Below are positions 45,492 to 58,607 of a stretch of DNA of 64,000 nt, in pieces. Position 1 is the first letter of the stretch, and each line of letters begins with the position of its first letter. A program made the position numbers and the translations under genes. The stretch comes from Marsupella aquatica (lineage: Eukaryota; Marchantiophyta). The stretch spans positions 12,524,001-12,588,000 of the forward strand of contig OZ316895.1 in assembly GCA_973895155.1 (NCBI GenBank), in the 5' to 3' direction. The notes beneath the pieces were generated by a model. The model was not told where the DNA came from, made no database searches, and was given only the letters and a program-made list of their open reading frames with translations.

Positions 45492-46509
45492 TTAGACTCT
45501 GGGAAGTGAATAAACCCTGGCAATCCTGCCGGGATTCCAGCTGCTCCTATCCCTTGTACCAGTAGCTCTGGTCTTCTGCCCATCATTCCTTACGATATTT
45601 CCACCAAGGGACGTTTCTTCGTTAGTGACAACATCGGAGACTGAACGACAGCTGTATCGAGCAAATGACATTCGAAAGCTGGAGGAACCCCTCGTCACCT
45701 CGGACGGAGACCTTCGAGTCAAAACCTGAGAACCATCTGGAGTAGCGATCACTTGAGCTTTTACATACTGCGCAGAACCCCCTGGGTTTTGCACTGCAGA
45801 AGGAAAGCCTTTGCCTTGGTGAACATTGAGCTCAGAACTTGATGTCCCATTTGAGTATGTAGATCCATTCCTCTGAACAGCAATGTCAATGATCTTGGAC
45901 ATAGAGTCAAGTTCATGAGAATCGAAGAGTGAACTGGTTCGATTTACCATTGCATTCGAAAAGTCCCAACTCTGACCTGCAGATTCCGTCCGCCGGTGAC
46001 CAGACGCTTCCCGTAAATGAGCCAATTCGGCCGCTGGCAGTGATATTGAATGACTACTAGATGTTTCCAACGCTTCAGTTCTAAATCTTGAGGATTTATT
46101 CCCACGCTCAGTTGCTCGGACAGTACTACTGAGCGCTGCGCCACCACCAGAAACGCTGCTGCTCCTGAAGACCCTTTCGTTGGACCCTCCTTTCCCATGC
46201 TGATACCAAGCCCAGGCTGCAGCACGGCCCTTCTCCATTTTTACCTTGATCTCTTTCTCTCTCTCTGCCTTCTCTTTCGTACCTTTGTACTGATCGGCTC
46301 TCACTTTTCTTAGCTCTTCAAATTCTACACTGTTAGCGCGTGTCTCTTCTTTCCTCCTCGTTGCAACATCAACAGATGAAGAGTGCTGCATCGCAGCCAG
46401 GAACTTCATTTGCCTCATTGTCGACGAATTGGACTCCTCCGAATTCCGAATCGAGTCGATCTTAAAGTTCTTCCTAACGCGAAACGGTGTCTCTGTTGCC
46501 TCAAACGCC
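45492..46509 (-). CDS. uncharacterised serine-rich protein (C-terminal exon)
   Basis: An ATG at 46418 opens 308 codons, and the frame stays open back to a possible acceptor (TTCTAG) at 46510, so this may be the last exon of a longer gene. I do not recognise the family. The N-terminal third has a charged, probably coiled-coil segment (EFEELRKVRADQYKGTKEKA, then EREKEIKVKMEKGRAAAWAW). The rest is rich in Ser, Thr and Arg with no membrane segment or signal peptide, so it is probably intracellular and partly disordered. Base composition is more even than in its AT-rich surroundings, which favours real coding. The upstream exon was not found. Confidence 0.5.
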
Positions 46510-49500
46510 CTAGAACCTCACCTACCCCTCAAGTGGACCATGCTACGTTCCATGCTTCAGCACCACATCAATTTGGCGCAATAACAACGTGAATCGTTCG
46601 CGGTGGCAGCGCCTCTGATGTACGAAGGTGACGGTACCTCGGAGGCGATGAGGAGATGCGCACGACAAGGAGCTCGAATGACGCTGCACAATCGCGTTGG
46701 TTAAATCTGCAGAACACGGGCATATTGCGGAACATAACCGATTTGGTAGACACCAAAACCAATTTAGAGGTCAGGCATGTAAGATTGTGGAGCTCTAATC
46801 GACAAGCTTCGTTGATACATGATCATCCTTGCGCGTGGTTTGGTCGCAGCATCGCTCGAAGATTCAGATCAACGCGTTCACGCGCGAATGACCCCAGTAG
46901 CGAGCACGAGAGCCGGATCAAGAACTCGTCTACAGTATGTGCTCAATTCACCCTACAGTAGATTGGAAGGGTCACGAGGTAGCTCCGTCTGTTCACGTTC
47001 TGAATACAATTACTATTGATAAACTATGGACAACAATTGACCGCTGACAGTCCTTGACGGTCTTCCATCGACGTCAGACTCACAGTCCTGGAGTTCTGGT
47101 CCTACCTTCCACCCTGCATGTCGTGGGCCCTGTCATCTCGTCTGACCGCTCAATAATCCCGAGAGTTCTGTACTGCTCTTTATTGAAGCACAGTACACGA
47201 CCCACACTTGCAATCCTGATGCGCACGCAATGTGCGAGTTCAGGCATTCGCAACACGCCGAGTTCCTTGTATTGGGGGAGATGAGACCATCAAAGCCCAA
47301 TTGCTTGTATGGGAGAGATGACACTGCTTTGACTATCGAATACCAGATTGAGTCAAATCGCTAAACTACACGGTTTTCTCCCGCAGTCCAGACCTGAACT
47401 GCTGGTCGGTCACATGCTCTAGTAGGCTTGTCAAGCTTATACAATATCTTAATCTTTCGATCTTCAATCTTCAATCACTGAATCTTGAACAGGGTGCTCT
47501 CCACTGCAGTGAAGTCAATGGCATCACGAACGCTTCCGGCTGGTACCTCTCGTTTGCAAATTTTCAAATAAGCCATCCTACTCGATCATTACTAATTTCG
47601 TTGGAAGGATCGCTTTTGCCGTTCGTACCGACCCATCATGGATTTATACCGCCGTGCGCATGATGAGTACAGAATCAAATCCAAAACAATTTCAATCTAC
47701 AGTGCTGCTTACAGAGCCGTCACATGCAGCTCGTTGCTTTAGTCAGGGACTCATCAGTGATGGAAGTTTTTTAAGTGCAGATTACACGGCTTAGAGCAAC
47801 AGTAATTTCATTCGTTATATTGGTCATCATCTGACTCGGTCATATCCGAAACTCATATTTGGAACTGTTTGTTTGTGTTTGAGAGAAGTCAAATACATTT
47901 TTGATGATCCTCTTCGCCAGTTTTAGCCCAGGAGGTCTTCTCGACTTCGAATCGATTTCACTGTTGTGGATCGACTCATGATGTCATTGAATGCTAGATT
48001 GTTCTTCGGAGAGAGTCATAATATTATTCTCACATCTGTCGCTAGCTAGTTCGAACTTTGAAACGAAGCTGACGGTTATAACTTGATGAAGATCGGGCTT
48101 AATTAATAGTTACAATCGATGCCGACTCAAAGTCCGTCTCCATCAGTAGACATCAGGTAGTTACGGTGCTGTCGACCCATCCATTAATTTTGCTTATCAG
48201 AAAATGGTGTAATGTCCATTCACAGTCTCTATCAAAGACACGTGCAATTACCAGTTCTTGTATCGATAAAGCGTCTCCAACAGGAGTGATTTTCACGGTC
48301 AGAGCTAAGACGAAAGGGGGACCTTCATTGGAGATGTTACCTTCCTTATGCTGCAGTCGTCAAGAATTGGAGCAAACTCAATTGAACAATCACTGTTTCA
48401 AATGTTTCCCAGGAGCTGTTTCTTGAAATGAGTCAAAGGCTCAGCACTCCAGATTGAGTTCTAAAGTGGAAGTAGTAAGTCCTTTAATAAGATGTCTCAA
48501 AACTTGATCATACCATGATAACAGCTTCCCATGTCTGGGAACTCTCATAGAGGTTGTGGGAGCCAATCTTTGACCACCATAATGAAAGCCTGCTGGGTGA
48601 ACTTAACCAAAACTTTCTCTAAACTTTAGGGGCAAATTTGGAAAATAGAAAAGGTTTGATTGAAGGCAGTGTCGAAGATGGCTGTTGGATTTGGTATGGC
48701 AACTGATTGAGAATGAAAGAAAATATACATATACTATGAGACTGAGGTGAGGTCGATACCCCTAACTCAGGGGCAGGTCAAGGCTGCCTCCCCCCATTTT
48801 CAATGATCTTTAAGTGTATCTCATAACCAGAGTTAACGGATGGACCACAGATCCTTAACTTTCAGCATCTAGTTTTGAGACTCCCTAGTGCTACACAGGA
48901 CCAATCCAATAAGAGTTCAACCTTGAAAGGCTGCTGTTACAAAATATCGAATCATTCTAGAAGTGAATCTATTCAAAATCCCACACAAGACATATACTTG
49001 TAATGTCTGTGGGAGCCAAATCCATTCAAACTTTAAAATGTGAAAACAACCAATTCATTGGCTACCTCCAAAGCTACGGCAGCTTTCCAAAAATTGATAC
49101 TTTCTATTCCTTTCAGGATTTCACGCACAATTTGAGAATGAAAAGGAGCTCCCAAGTTGGTTTCAGAACATTATTGGAGAAATCCCTTAGTCCTAAGAAA
49201 AATACCCTGGCCCTATGTTTCTGGCCCTCAACCAGACTCATGGCAGCATACAAGTGAGCAAGAGAAAGATGCCTGAAGCCCCTTCCTTGCCAGGCCTGAC
49301 TGCAAAAAATAATAGTTCCAAGGGTAAGGACTGGAAACTTTCTGGCCCTTGAGGTACTACACCTAAAACTTCATAATAAAACCAAAGCCTAACATTGCAG
49401 GGCAGCAGATTGCTTTGCTAGTGCTGAGAGCTAGTAAACTAAGGCTACTATATGCAAGTTGGACCTTAGGATCCTGGATTGAACTCTGAGGTAAAATTCC

Positions 49501-51335
49501 AAATGGGATGCTAGTAAACTAAGGGCTACTATATGCAAGTTGGACCTTAGGATCCTTGATTGAACTCTTGAGGTAAAATTCCAAATGGGATACACGGATG
49601 CAACTTTGTATTCTTAAGTGCGAATCCATTTCTTACCTATAAAGACCCCAAGAAACTCATATGTGGGCAAGACAAATGGACAACAACTTTTTGGGCAACT
49701 TTTTGGGCAGGCTCTCTCTTTTATACTCTTTAAATATAAAAGGCTATTGTACTAGTGCATAACTGAGGAATATTCCTGTGGGTAAAGAAAAGAGGCACTT
49801 TTTACTCATCTTTGCTCTGTTTTGAAAGCCAAAAAGCCATATGGATGCAAAATGGATATGCTGTATGCACTTGAGGATTCTTTTGTTTTTGCCTCGTCTT
49901 TCAGCTCAGAAAATGCGAGTTTCTCTGGAATGTGAAATCAATATCCTGAGTGTCTGTTTTTGGTCACCCGGTATGATCAGGCAAAACCAGCAATGCGGTC
50001 ACACTTTTCATTTGGCCAGCGGGTGTGATCAGAGAAAATTCACCAGAAAGGAAAGTAATAAGATGCTCTCAGCCCGTGTCATGGGAAATCCTTATCCATG
50101 ACTCGGGAAGTCTAGAGTTACACACTCTAGACACAACTGTATGCGGGTTAAAGTATTTTACCACTGGTTGTTGATTTGTTCAGTTGGTTGACTCAGCCCG
50201 ATTTCTCTCTTAGTGCTAGTTTGGTCCTTCATTGATACTCTATTGAGTGCAAGGTGGGCGTACTTCCTGGCCAATATCCACAGCGCCAAGTCTTCCAGCC
50301 AGGTCCTATATTCAACTTTCAATTCGCCCAGCCAGGTCCTATATTCAACTTTCAATTCGTAGCATTGGTACACAGTCGTGGGCTTGCTAAAGTCTTTGCG
50401 TTGTGTATCGATCGCGCCATTGGGTGATGTCTGAATTAGATCTATACCACTATACTTACATCTCAGTCTGCGAGCCTCTGACCCAGATAAACATAATATC
50501 GTAACCATGAAGGGTGCTCAAGCTTTCGTTCATGACGTACCCCAAGCAACTAGGAGTGTGTTTGACTAAGAGTTTCACAAGTGACACACCCAAGCCCAAA
50601 TCATAGCCTACGCTGGTCAACTTGTTTCCACCAAGCTGCACCAATCCTAGCAATTTAATTATTATATAATTATTACTAACAAAGCCCCTCAAAAACAGCA
50701 CGTTAAATTAGATACATACACATTCAATCATATGATATCTGAAACTATATATCGAGACAGTCAAGATTTCTTGCTACAGTAAGCATTCAATGTTCATTCA
50801 ATGTTCCTTCCCGTAAAATCAACAATCGCAACTTACGGGTGTCCCGTACATTGCCAACCATCCAAATGCATATATGCAGCATCAATCTCGGACTGGGGAG
50901 CAGCTCTTGTTACATGTCTACCATCGACAATGAAACCCTGTGATCACTGATTTGTAATAGTTCTCAAAGCAGCGAACAATGTCAACGGGATGGGTACTTT
51001 TGATCGACAACTGCCAACAAGTTCCACACACAATTATTCTACAGTGAAGTATGCTCAACGGGGTGGGTACTTTTGACGGCTGCCAACAAGTTCCACACCA
51101 TATTATTCTACAGTTGAGTATATTATGCTTGATCCATGACTCGACTAAGTAGGACTCATGGCAATACGTTCCAAGATGACCTCAGGCTGTCATATGTCAT
51201 GTACACGCACATAATAGTGGCCCGGCCCGAGCTTTGACGAAACATCATTACCCCTTGAGCTAGCGAGTCCTTGTAAATGTCGGTAGGAGCTCACCGACTT
51301 CGTCCCTTGATCATGCATGGATCAGGCTGCCTCCT
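46510..51335. other. no gene recognised; small duplications
   Basis: Includes direct duplications of about 80 bp (49431-49510 with 49510-49591), 34 bp (50300-50365) and about 80 bp (50978-51058 with 51058-51130). 46515-47400 could hold the upstream exon of the serine-rich gene; none is convincing. Confidence 0.4.
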
Positions 51336-52454
51336 CTATAAACTCAGGGTAACATTGTTCCTGGTAGCGACGTCCTGCTTCAGACCGTCTATGTCATAGT
51401 TGTTCGAAACGCCATTGATGGCAGTGTTGAGAACAATGTCGGGGAGCCCTTTGTTGCCGGCGGTGAAGAGAGCTTTCACAACCAACAGAGTTCCGGGGTT
51501 CTCACTGGAGAGCACCGAGTAGCCTGAAGCTGTTCCCTGACCATTGTTGCGCTGCCAGTGCAGCGTACCCTTGGGAAAGACAAAGATATCGCCCGTCTGC
51601 ACTGTTGTCTCGAATAGGTCGTTGGCGGTGTCCACAAATCCCACGTCAAGTGCCCCTACATCCACGGTAGAACACAGAAATCGCCAACTCGAATTGATTT
51701 CATGACATTTCCAGTGTATTACTTTCAAACTATTTCTCTAGCCAGACAGCACGACGACACCACAACTTCATCACATGGATTATCTAAAGTGATGATATCT
51801 TTAGTGCAGCTCGGCAAGGTCAGCATTGTATTCTCTGGAGGTCACGTTCAATAGAAACAATCTTTTTCATCACTTTGACAGTAGATGATGTGCTGACTGT
51901 AATATCTGGAACACCAGCGAAGCTCTGGACCGGAAGCTCAGCATTGTGAAAAACTGGTGTTTCGGCTTATCCAGCATTCATCAATTCATCAGTCTCAAAG
52001 CACGAAAGATTTTCTTAAACCAGACGTCAACAGAATCCAATGCCGGGCTGAACTGTCTAGAGCTTCCTGTAAGCCCAGTCACTGGTGAACATATATAAAG
52101 CTTAAATCCAGCATTTAGGAGCAGAGGAAGGGAGATTAAGTTCGTACCTGAGAGCACGTAGAACACTTCGGTTGCGCGAGGATGAGTATGGGGATCAATC
52201 TGTGACTCTGGCCCGAACTCGAACAGCACAGCCGCAAGGCCAAGCCCGCTGAGCCCTGGGATAGGTGCGGGTGTGGGCGCTGCCTTTCCCTGGCCTAGCG
52301 GCTGAGGGTTGCGGAATCCAGTGAAGGTGAAATTCGCCACAGTCGGGTTGGTCACATTGAAATCGGTGATCAACTCCGGATCACTCGCAACAGCCGTGTG
52401 CACCATCAGCTCAGCCACCACCAGCAATCCCAGAATGACCAAAAGTTTTGCCAT
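51336..52454 (-). CDS. germin-like protein
   Basis: Two exons, 52454-52148 and 51655-51336 (minus strand), with donor CTCAG|GTACGA, acceptor GATGTAG and phase 1, give 208 aa. The start is the ATG at 52454; the frame upstream of it is leader. Residues 1-24 form a signal peptide, so it is apoplastic. Cupin box 1 has HTHPRATE (metal ligands H89, H91, E96) and box 2 has GDIFVFPKGTLHWQRN (H135). Known: germin-like proteins are manganese-binding cupins; some are oxalate oxidases or superoxide dismutases. The mature N-terminus (DPELITDFNV) lacks the disulfide Cys pair usual in germins, as in some bryophyte and other divergent members. The enzyme activity here is unknown. Confidence 0.92.
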
Positions 52455-52645
52455 GGTCAATCGATTGAGTGATTGGATCCTCGCGCTCGCTGAGTACGGA
52501 TTTCGGATTTGGATCGATGCACCAAACGTACGTACACGATCAGTTTGCGAACTAAGGAACACCTGAGGCAAGCAAGTTCGATAGAACAAGAGAGCGAAAT
52601 AGGGCCAGCTCAAAGGTATATTGTGCTGCAACTCGGGATTGCCAG

Positions 52646-54340
52646 TTGGGTGTGTTGGTTCTTCTTCCGAATGTACACGTATTTATAAGCCGAGGAGCAG
52701 AATGGAATACTATTACTTTTGCATGGAAACTGGAATTTATCCATAAAAAAGAACAGTGGGGACTGACCTCAATCCGCACCTCGGATTCTCCATTTGGATT
52801 GGCGTTCCTCTTGCATGCCGCCATGTACAGACCTTTTCAGGAGCTGGGGTTGCCTGGGTCCGTGGGACGATGGCTCACCTATTGGGAAGCTCCAATTCCG
52901 TTCATTGCTCGAAACAGATGCTCAAGTTTCGCCCCGCTAGAGTACATTATTATTGAGCCGAAAACACTGAAGGCCTCGTCGCTCTCGGTGAAGGCATTGA
53001 GACGCCAATCAAAGCTCTTGCTTTGGAAATCGAAATCACATTTAATAAGCTTCATAGGACCAATCCTTATCATGGCCCCCAAAAGTCCAAAACGCTTCCA
53101 TCCAGAAGCAATTGCGGAGCTCCATCGATAGTGGGAACATGCACCTACTTTACAAAGGGCTATAACAGTACCACCCCGACAGTACTATATGTGTTTTCTT
53201 TTTTATTCTTGAACGGAAATGAGTAAAAACACCTTGTAGTCTACCCCGACAAACACCTACACCCCCTATCCTACGTACTATTAAAGTAGGGCCACAAAGA
53301 GTATTAAAGTAGGGCCACAAAGAGTATTAAAGTAGGGCCACAAAGTTAAGTTGATAACTACTGTAGGCTGAGTAGATAATCATAACTGTCATCCATTACT
53401 CACGAAACCAAGTATACCTACACACATGTAACCTCCACACCCCTTTTGTGTAGAAAGGGTATCCAACCTGTCCAGGCTCATCCCTTGGCCAACTGGCTTA
53501 TCCAGTGGTCCACTAACCTAAGCCAATTGGTTGTGCCATCTCATCACTGTAAGCAATGCTTTCTAATTCTGTACCATCTCATTTCCAGCAGTCACTCTAG
53601 AGCAATGCTTTCTAATTTTTTTAAATAGGGAGTTCCATAAGAATAGTGGGGCCCACCAAGTATTACTTGTACATACTAAAAATATCTTAAATTGTATAAA
53701 ATGATGCTCCCACGTATGACAAGGTTGGTTTTTCTAGACACCATGGATTACACTTTCCAAAGTTTGAGCTTAATTGTTATAATTTGATGCTCATAAATTC
53801 AAACATTTTTAGTTCTGAGTATACTAGTAGGTAAGTTACACTTCCATCAAAGTGAGAGTGAAGGTTTGATCATTTTGGTTGAATTATTCATTATGAAATG
53901 TGGAGGGGTAAATTTATTAAACAGATCTTCATTATATTAATATGAAATATTAGGGTACATGTTTCTATTGTCTCATCCTTCTCTAGTTGTCTTGCAGATG
54001 AAAAACTAAAAAATTAATTTAAGACTCATGAATAATCATTAAGATATAAGCCCCAAACTTCCATCTACTACCAAAATGTGGTACATGGGAGCACTTTGTT
54101 CAACATAGTAATCCATTCTGGCTTCACTATCTAAATTGTAACACCTTTCCTGGGATTTGAAATTAAAACAAACAGGCAAATCTATTAAGATTTTGTGAAT
54201 CTACTATAGCTACAACAAGCAGATTGCGAAAGTAATACTCCGTTACTGACTCTCAGAGCAGGTGTAGGCTTTACATTTATTGAGATCAAAGTGTTACCAG
54301 ATGGCCAATGGATATGTATGAAAAATATCCCTACTTGAAT
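52646..54340. other. region upstream of the germin-like gene; short tandem repeat
   Basis: A 23-bp unit (ATTAAAGTAGGGCCACAAAG plus 3 nt) is repeated three times at 53279-53347. The 161-codon plus-strand frame at 52646-53131 has no family signal. Confidence 0.45.
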
Positions 54341-54349
54341 TAATTAGGG

Positions 54350-54790
54350 TACCAGTCCCAAAGTAATCAGATTGGGCCTCGCATTTAAATTGGATATGAT
54401 TTATAATTTGATCAATATTCTCCACCACAACTTTATTGGACAATATGATTACTTGATTGGATTGTTATGATATAGTATCCTTACCTGAATAAATTACGGT
54501 TACAGTCCCAAAGTAGTCAGACTGGGCCCCACACTTAAATTGGATATGATTTAAAATTTGATTAATATTCTCCATCACAACTTTATTGGACAATATGATT
54601 ACTTGATTGGATTGCTATAATATACTACTATGCTCACATAAGAAAAGTGTCTCAATTTATGCAAAAATGAATAAACAACTACTTTGGGACCCACATTTAG
54701 ATTGGATATGGTTTATGATTTGTTCAATACTTTCCATCACAACTTTATTGGACAATATGATTACCCGATTCGATAACTATGATATAGAAT
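54350..54790. repeat. about 140-bp tandem repeat, three units
   Basis: Units near 54350, 54488 and 54680 share ATTGGATATG, CATCACAACTTTATTGGACA and ATATGATTAC. AT-rich and non-coding; the third unit has a short insertion before it. Confidence 0.75.
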
Positions 54791-54799
54791 GTTCATAGG

Positions 54800-55255
54800 A
54801 GAAAAGTATCTTAGTTTATACAAAAGTGGACAAACAAAATATAATTTAAAAAAACTAAAAGAACACAAGTACTAAAAATAAAAAGGAAAAATAAAACTAA
54901 CACTAAAAGATGATAAATACTAAATAACAAAAGGTCTATCTATTTTTGTGAATTTGAAATTATATTATGTCTTTCTAAATTTATAATAAAATCTCATTTA
55001 CTCTAAGTATAAATTTTTATATTATTCCATTAAATAATTTTTAATTTCTCTAGAGAAATAGAGTAAAAGTTCATAGTTAAAGTAAATGTTGTTTTATTAT
55101 AAATTTAGAAGGACATAACATAAGTTTACATTGACAAAAAATACTAAAGGGTAAACTCAAATAAGACACATTTGGACTATGATAATTGTGAGGTATTCTA
55201 CAATGCGAGCAATCAGGAATTTTGTTAGCAAGGAGAGTGTCACTAGGGAGACACT
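54800..55255. other. AT-rich spacer
   Basis: No gene or repeat boundary recognised. A short inverted stretch (TTATAATAAAAT and TTTTATTATAAA) flanks 54980-55105. Confidence 0.35.
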
Positions 55256-55263
55256 TATGGCTT

Positions 55264-55560
55264 CTCGGGGGTCTCACTATATGGGGACTTCCCTATCACC
55301 TGTGACGTTTTTAGGCCTTGGACCCCCTAAAATGTAAGAAAAAAATGTATTTTTTAACCCCTATAAAGTTGAAATATTCTTGAAAGATTCTAAAAATTGT
55401 ATTTAAAAAGACCCTAATGTTATTATAAGTCTCAAAATTGAATTTAAAAGATCTTATTGTTCTTTTGTAAAAAAATTTAAGTTTTCCTTTAAAACCAATA
55501 AAATGACCATATCCTTCATCGCATGTGATATATCATTTTTGTGGAAGTGAAACCCCCGAG
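55264..55560. mobile_element. 297-bp deletion derivative of the 13-kb element
   Basis: The left 220 bp are colinear with the left end of the 13.35-kb element (GGACCCCCTAAAATGTAAGA, TAAGTCTCAAAATTGAATTT), and the right 70 bp with its right end (AAAACCAATAAA..., TCGCATGTGATAT, TTTTTGTGGAA). The ends are CTCGGGGGTCTCACT and CTCGGGGGTTTCACT. The flanks TATGGCTT (55256-55263) and TATGGTTT (55561-55568) agree at seven of eight positions. Confidence 0.88.
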
Positions 55561-55568
55561 TATGGTTT

Positions 55569-57235
55569 TAAATTTTTTTTGGTTTTTGTTGCTTTATATT
55601 TTTTTTTGTGTTTTCTATGACTCCAAATGGCTAGCAAGATGGATAACAAAAAAATGAGTCCCCAAAATGGATGTTATCAACCAGGTTACTCTTAAGGAGA
55701 TAGTTGCATACAGAAAAATTAGGGATAGTGTGACGTAAAATTTTGCTCATTCCTCACACCTTACAATGACTCAATGAATGTAAAAGAGAAATTAATACAG
55801 TACTTGAACAGGTCAAGTCGATTAACCACATATAAAGCAGTGTCAAAATGATATGAGTACTCTTGCTTATGCTATAGGTATTCTAGTCAAACACTACATG
55901 TATTTCAGTCTGCCGCTAAAAAACTTACCATTTGTTCACAACATTTTTGGATCTCCTAGAATGTTCAAATTTTCCCTACATGTATTCTAATGGTCAATCC
56001 ATTAACGCACAAAGTTTGAAAGTGGCTTCAACCATTTGCTTTATCTCCAATGACCACATAGACATCAACATATTATAAGTCAAACAGACAGAGTGATACG
56101 TAGGTGAACTGAAAACCATGCAGAGCCTGAGATATAGGACATATACTATGTACGACACCCCTGCATACCTTGATAATCCTAGTTTTTTCCTTTCAATCAA
56201 TGAATGTAACCACATTTTCATGTGTGATTACCAGCAAGGGAGAGATATAGCAGTTACAAGTAGTCTTTCAACAGAACATCTACTTCTATAATATGTAATG
56301 CTGCCAAAAAGTTCTTTCGTCTGCTTACAAATTCAGAAATGGAGAGAACAAACCTGAGCCGTCAGAATTTTTCAAAGATTTTTCTGTACTCTTGGATTGA
56401 TTGACCAGGTATGTCAAATGATATGCTCATTTTAATAGTAAAATACAAAGTATAGGAGATGATACTGATCTGACATCGTATATGAAAAGATACTTATGTG
56501 ACATCATCTTAATTAAATGTGTTTGTTTTTTCAAATATGAAAGTACACACGAATGGAAGGAGAATCTTTTGGGGCATGAGAAACTTTGAGATTTTTGCAG
56601 AGCCTATGAGACTCTAGAAGGAAGGAAAATGGGTTAATTTTCTCCTTCTTTTTCTTCTTTGTATTTAGTTGTACATTTTTTCTGCTTATTTAATGGTGCC
56701 AATGTAAGAAAAAAGGGAGTAATGGTGTTGAATTGGAGTGTAAAATTAGGAAAAACGGGGAGAGAAAAAATTAAAATATTCCCCTCCCAATAGTATCAAA
56801 GCACCCGGGGCCATCATTTCTCTTGCACTCGCTCTCACCTTCCACATCCTTGCTCTCCCCAACAATATGGTTTTCACAACAAAACAACTTTTTCTTCCAA
56901 AATAAAATAAAAATGCAAAAGCAAAGTCAAATGTTTTTACATATTTTGATTATTATTATTTTCTATGTTTTATAGAAAATCAGTCCCAAATTTGTTATTC
57001 CATATATACCTCCAACATTCTCTTTGAAAATCATGGCCAGAGTGACTTCAACGTCATAATGACGAGATGGTCGCAACAACATATGAGATGTCTAAACAAC
57101 GTTCTTGCCTCGCTTACATTAATTTGCATTATCTACAATTCTTTGGCTCACTTGCATCTTATAGCATTTCTTTACCTCGAGTCAAATGGTTCTCAAATCT
57201 TCGCCTCAATGCAATGTACATTAAGCATGCCTTGA
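55569..57235. other. AT-rich region, no gene seen
   Basis: No protein family signal, no clear repeat structure. Confidence 0.35.
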
Positions 57236-57239
57236 CATT

Positions 57240-57920
57240 TTTGTCTTCTTTTGCCTTCACATCTTTGCCTTGCCTACATCTTTTGCTTCTCTCAAAATGT
57301 TTTTATCTCTTTCACTCACGTTGACATATTTTCTCTCCTCGATTTTTTTCTCTTCTCAAAATCTTTTTCTCATCTCACCATCTTTTTCTCTCTTTGACAT
57401 ATTTTCTCATCTCAACATTTTTTGCTCACCTCAACATTTTTTTCTCACCTTGGCATCTTTTGTTTACCTTGGCATATTGTCTCTCCTTGAAATCTTTTGC
57501 TCTCCTCAACATATTTTGCTTACCATGACATCTTTTGCTCACCTGGACATCTTTTCTCTCCTTTACATGTTTTATCACCTTGACATCGTTTGCTCACCTT
57601 GAATCTTTTATCACCTTGACATTTTTTTCTCTCTTTGACATCTTTTGTCACCTCGACATCTTTCGTGCAACGCATGGGCATTGGGTTCTTGCAGGAAAAC
57701 ATGCTTACATTTATCACCTTGACATCTTTTGCTCGCCTTGACATCTTTTTCTCTCTTTGACATGTTTTATCACTTGGACATCTTTTGCTTACCTTGATAG
57801 TTTTCTCTCCTCGACATCTTTTGTTCACTTTGACATCATTTACCTCCTCGACATCTTTGGTCGGCTCGACATCTTTCATGCAATGCACGGGCATTGAGTT
57901 ATTGCAGGAAAATATGCAGG
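57240..57920 (+). repeat. minisatellite of Helitron type
   Basis: Degenerate units of about 20-23 bp (CACCTTGACATCTTTTGCTC, CTCCTCGACATC). Two internal segments end in decayed Helitron-like termini: CGTGCAACGCATGGGCATTG near 57664 and CATGCAATGCACGGGCATTG near 57868. Confidence 0.65.
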
Positions 57921-57986
57921 GACCCTTACATTTATCCCACGGATTCTGTTGACATATGACAAATCACTTCCTTTTTTATTTCATAG

Positions 57987-58203
57987 GGTCCAATTTCCCA
58001 TTTGAGTGGCATATGCAATGACCATAAACCGGGCCATAAACAAAGTTCAAGGTCTGTTAGACTTTAGAACATGTACTAGGGTTACAACTTTCAAAGCCCC
58101 TGCATTTAGGCACGGACAGTTGTATGCAGCATTTCAAGGGCAATATCTCCTACAACTATCAAGGTTTTACTTTTGGATTGCAAGGAGGGTCAAGCAAGGT
58201 TGA
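57987..58203 (+). pseudogene. Helitron RepHel helicase C-terminal remnant
   Basis: The frame reads QFPI, stop, VAYAMTINRAINKVQGLLDF and later FRHGQLYAAFQG. This matches the conserved end of Helitron helicases (RxFP..LAFAMTINKSQGQ and SHGQLYVALSR). A TGA replaces an expected Arg codon and the canonical arginine finger (SR) is lost, so it is dead. Its orientation points to the 3' end at 58607. Confidence 0.7.
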
Positions 58204-58319
58204 CAAAAAATTTGTATATGATGAGGTTCTTTATTGAACGGGTGAATTAAGATTCTATCACTTTAATTTGTATTAATCTGTTTGACTTTTAATTTGCCTG
58301 AATACATGTTTGCAATGCA

Positions 58320-58607
58320 CAACCATGTTTGCCTCGCCTCAAAATCTTACCTTACCCTCACCTCAAAATCTTACCCTCTCCTCGACATCTTGCCCTCACC
58401 TCCAAATCTTACCCTCTCCTCGACATCTTGCCCTCACCTCCAAATCTTACCCTCACCTCGACATCTTGCCCTCTCCTCGACATCTTGCCCTCGCCTCCAA
58501 ATCTTGCCCTCACCTCGACATCTTGCCCTCGCCTCCAAATCTTGCCCTCACCTCGACATCTTGCCTTCACTCGAAGTCTTTCGTGCAACGCACGGGCATG
58601 GGGCTAG
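58320..58607 (+). mobile_element. Helitron 3' end with minisatellite
   Basis: Units such as CTCGACATCTTGCCCTCACC and CTCCAAATCTTACCCT alternate from 58330 to 58570. They are followed by the hairpin CGTGCAACGCACG (58582-58594), a 9-nt spacer and CTAG (58604-58607), then T. A subterminal hairpin followed by CTRR is the Helitron 3' signature. The 5' end was not found. Confidence 0.7.

Noticed and set aside
52646-53131. 161-codon plus-strand frame upstream of the germin-like gene
   Set aside because: No recognisable domain or splice context; it overlaps the probable promoter of the minus-strand gene.
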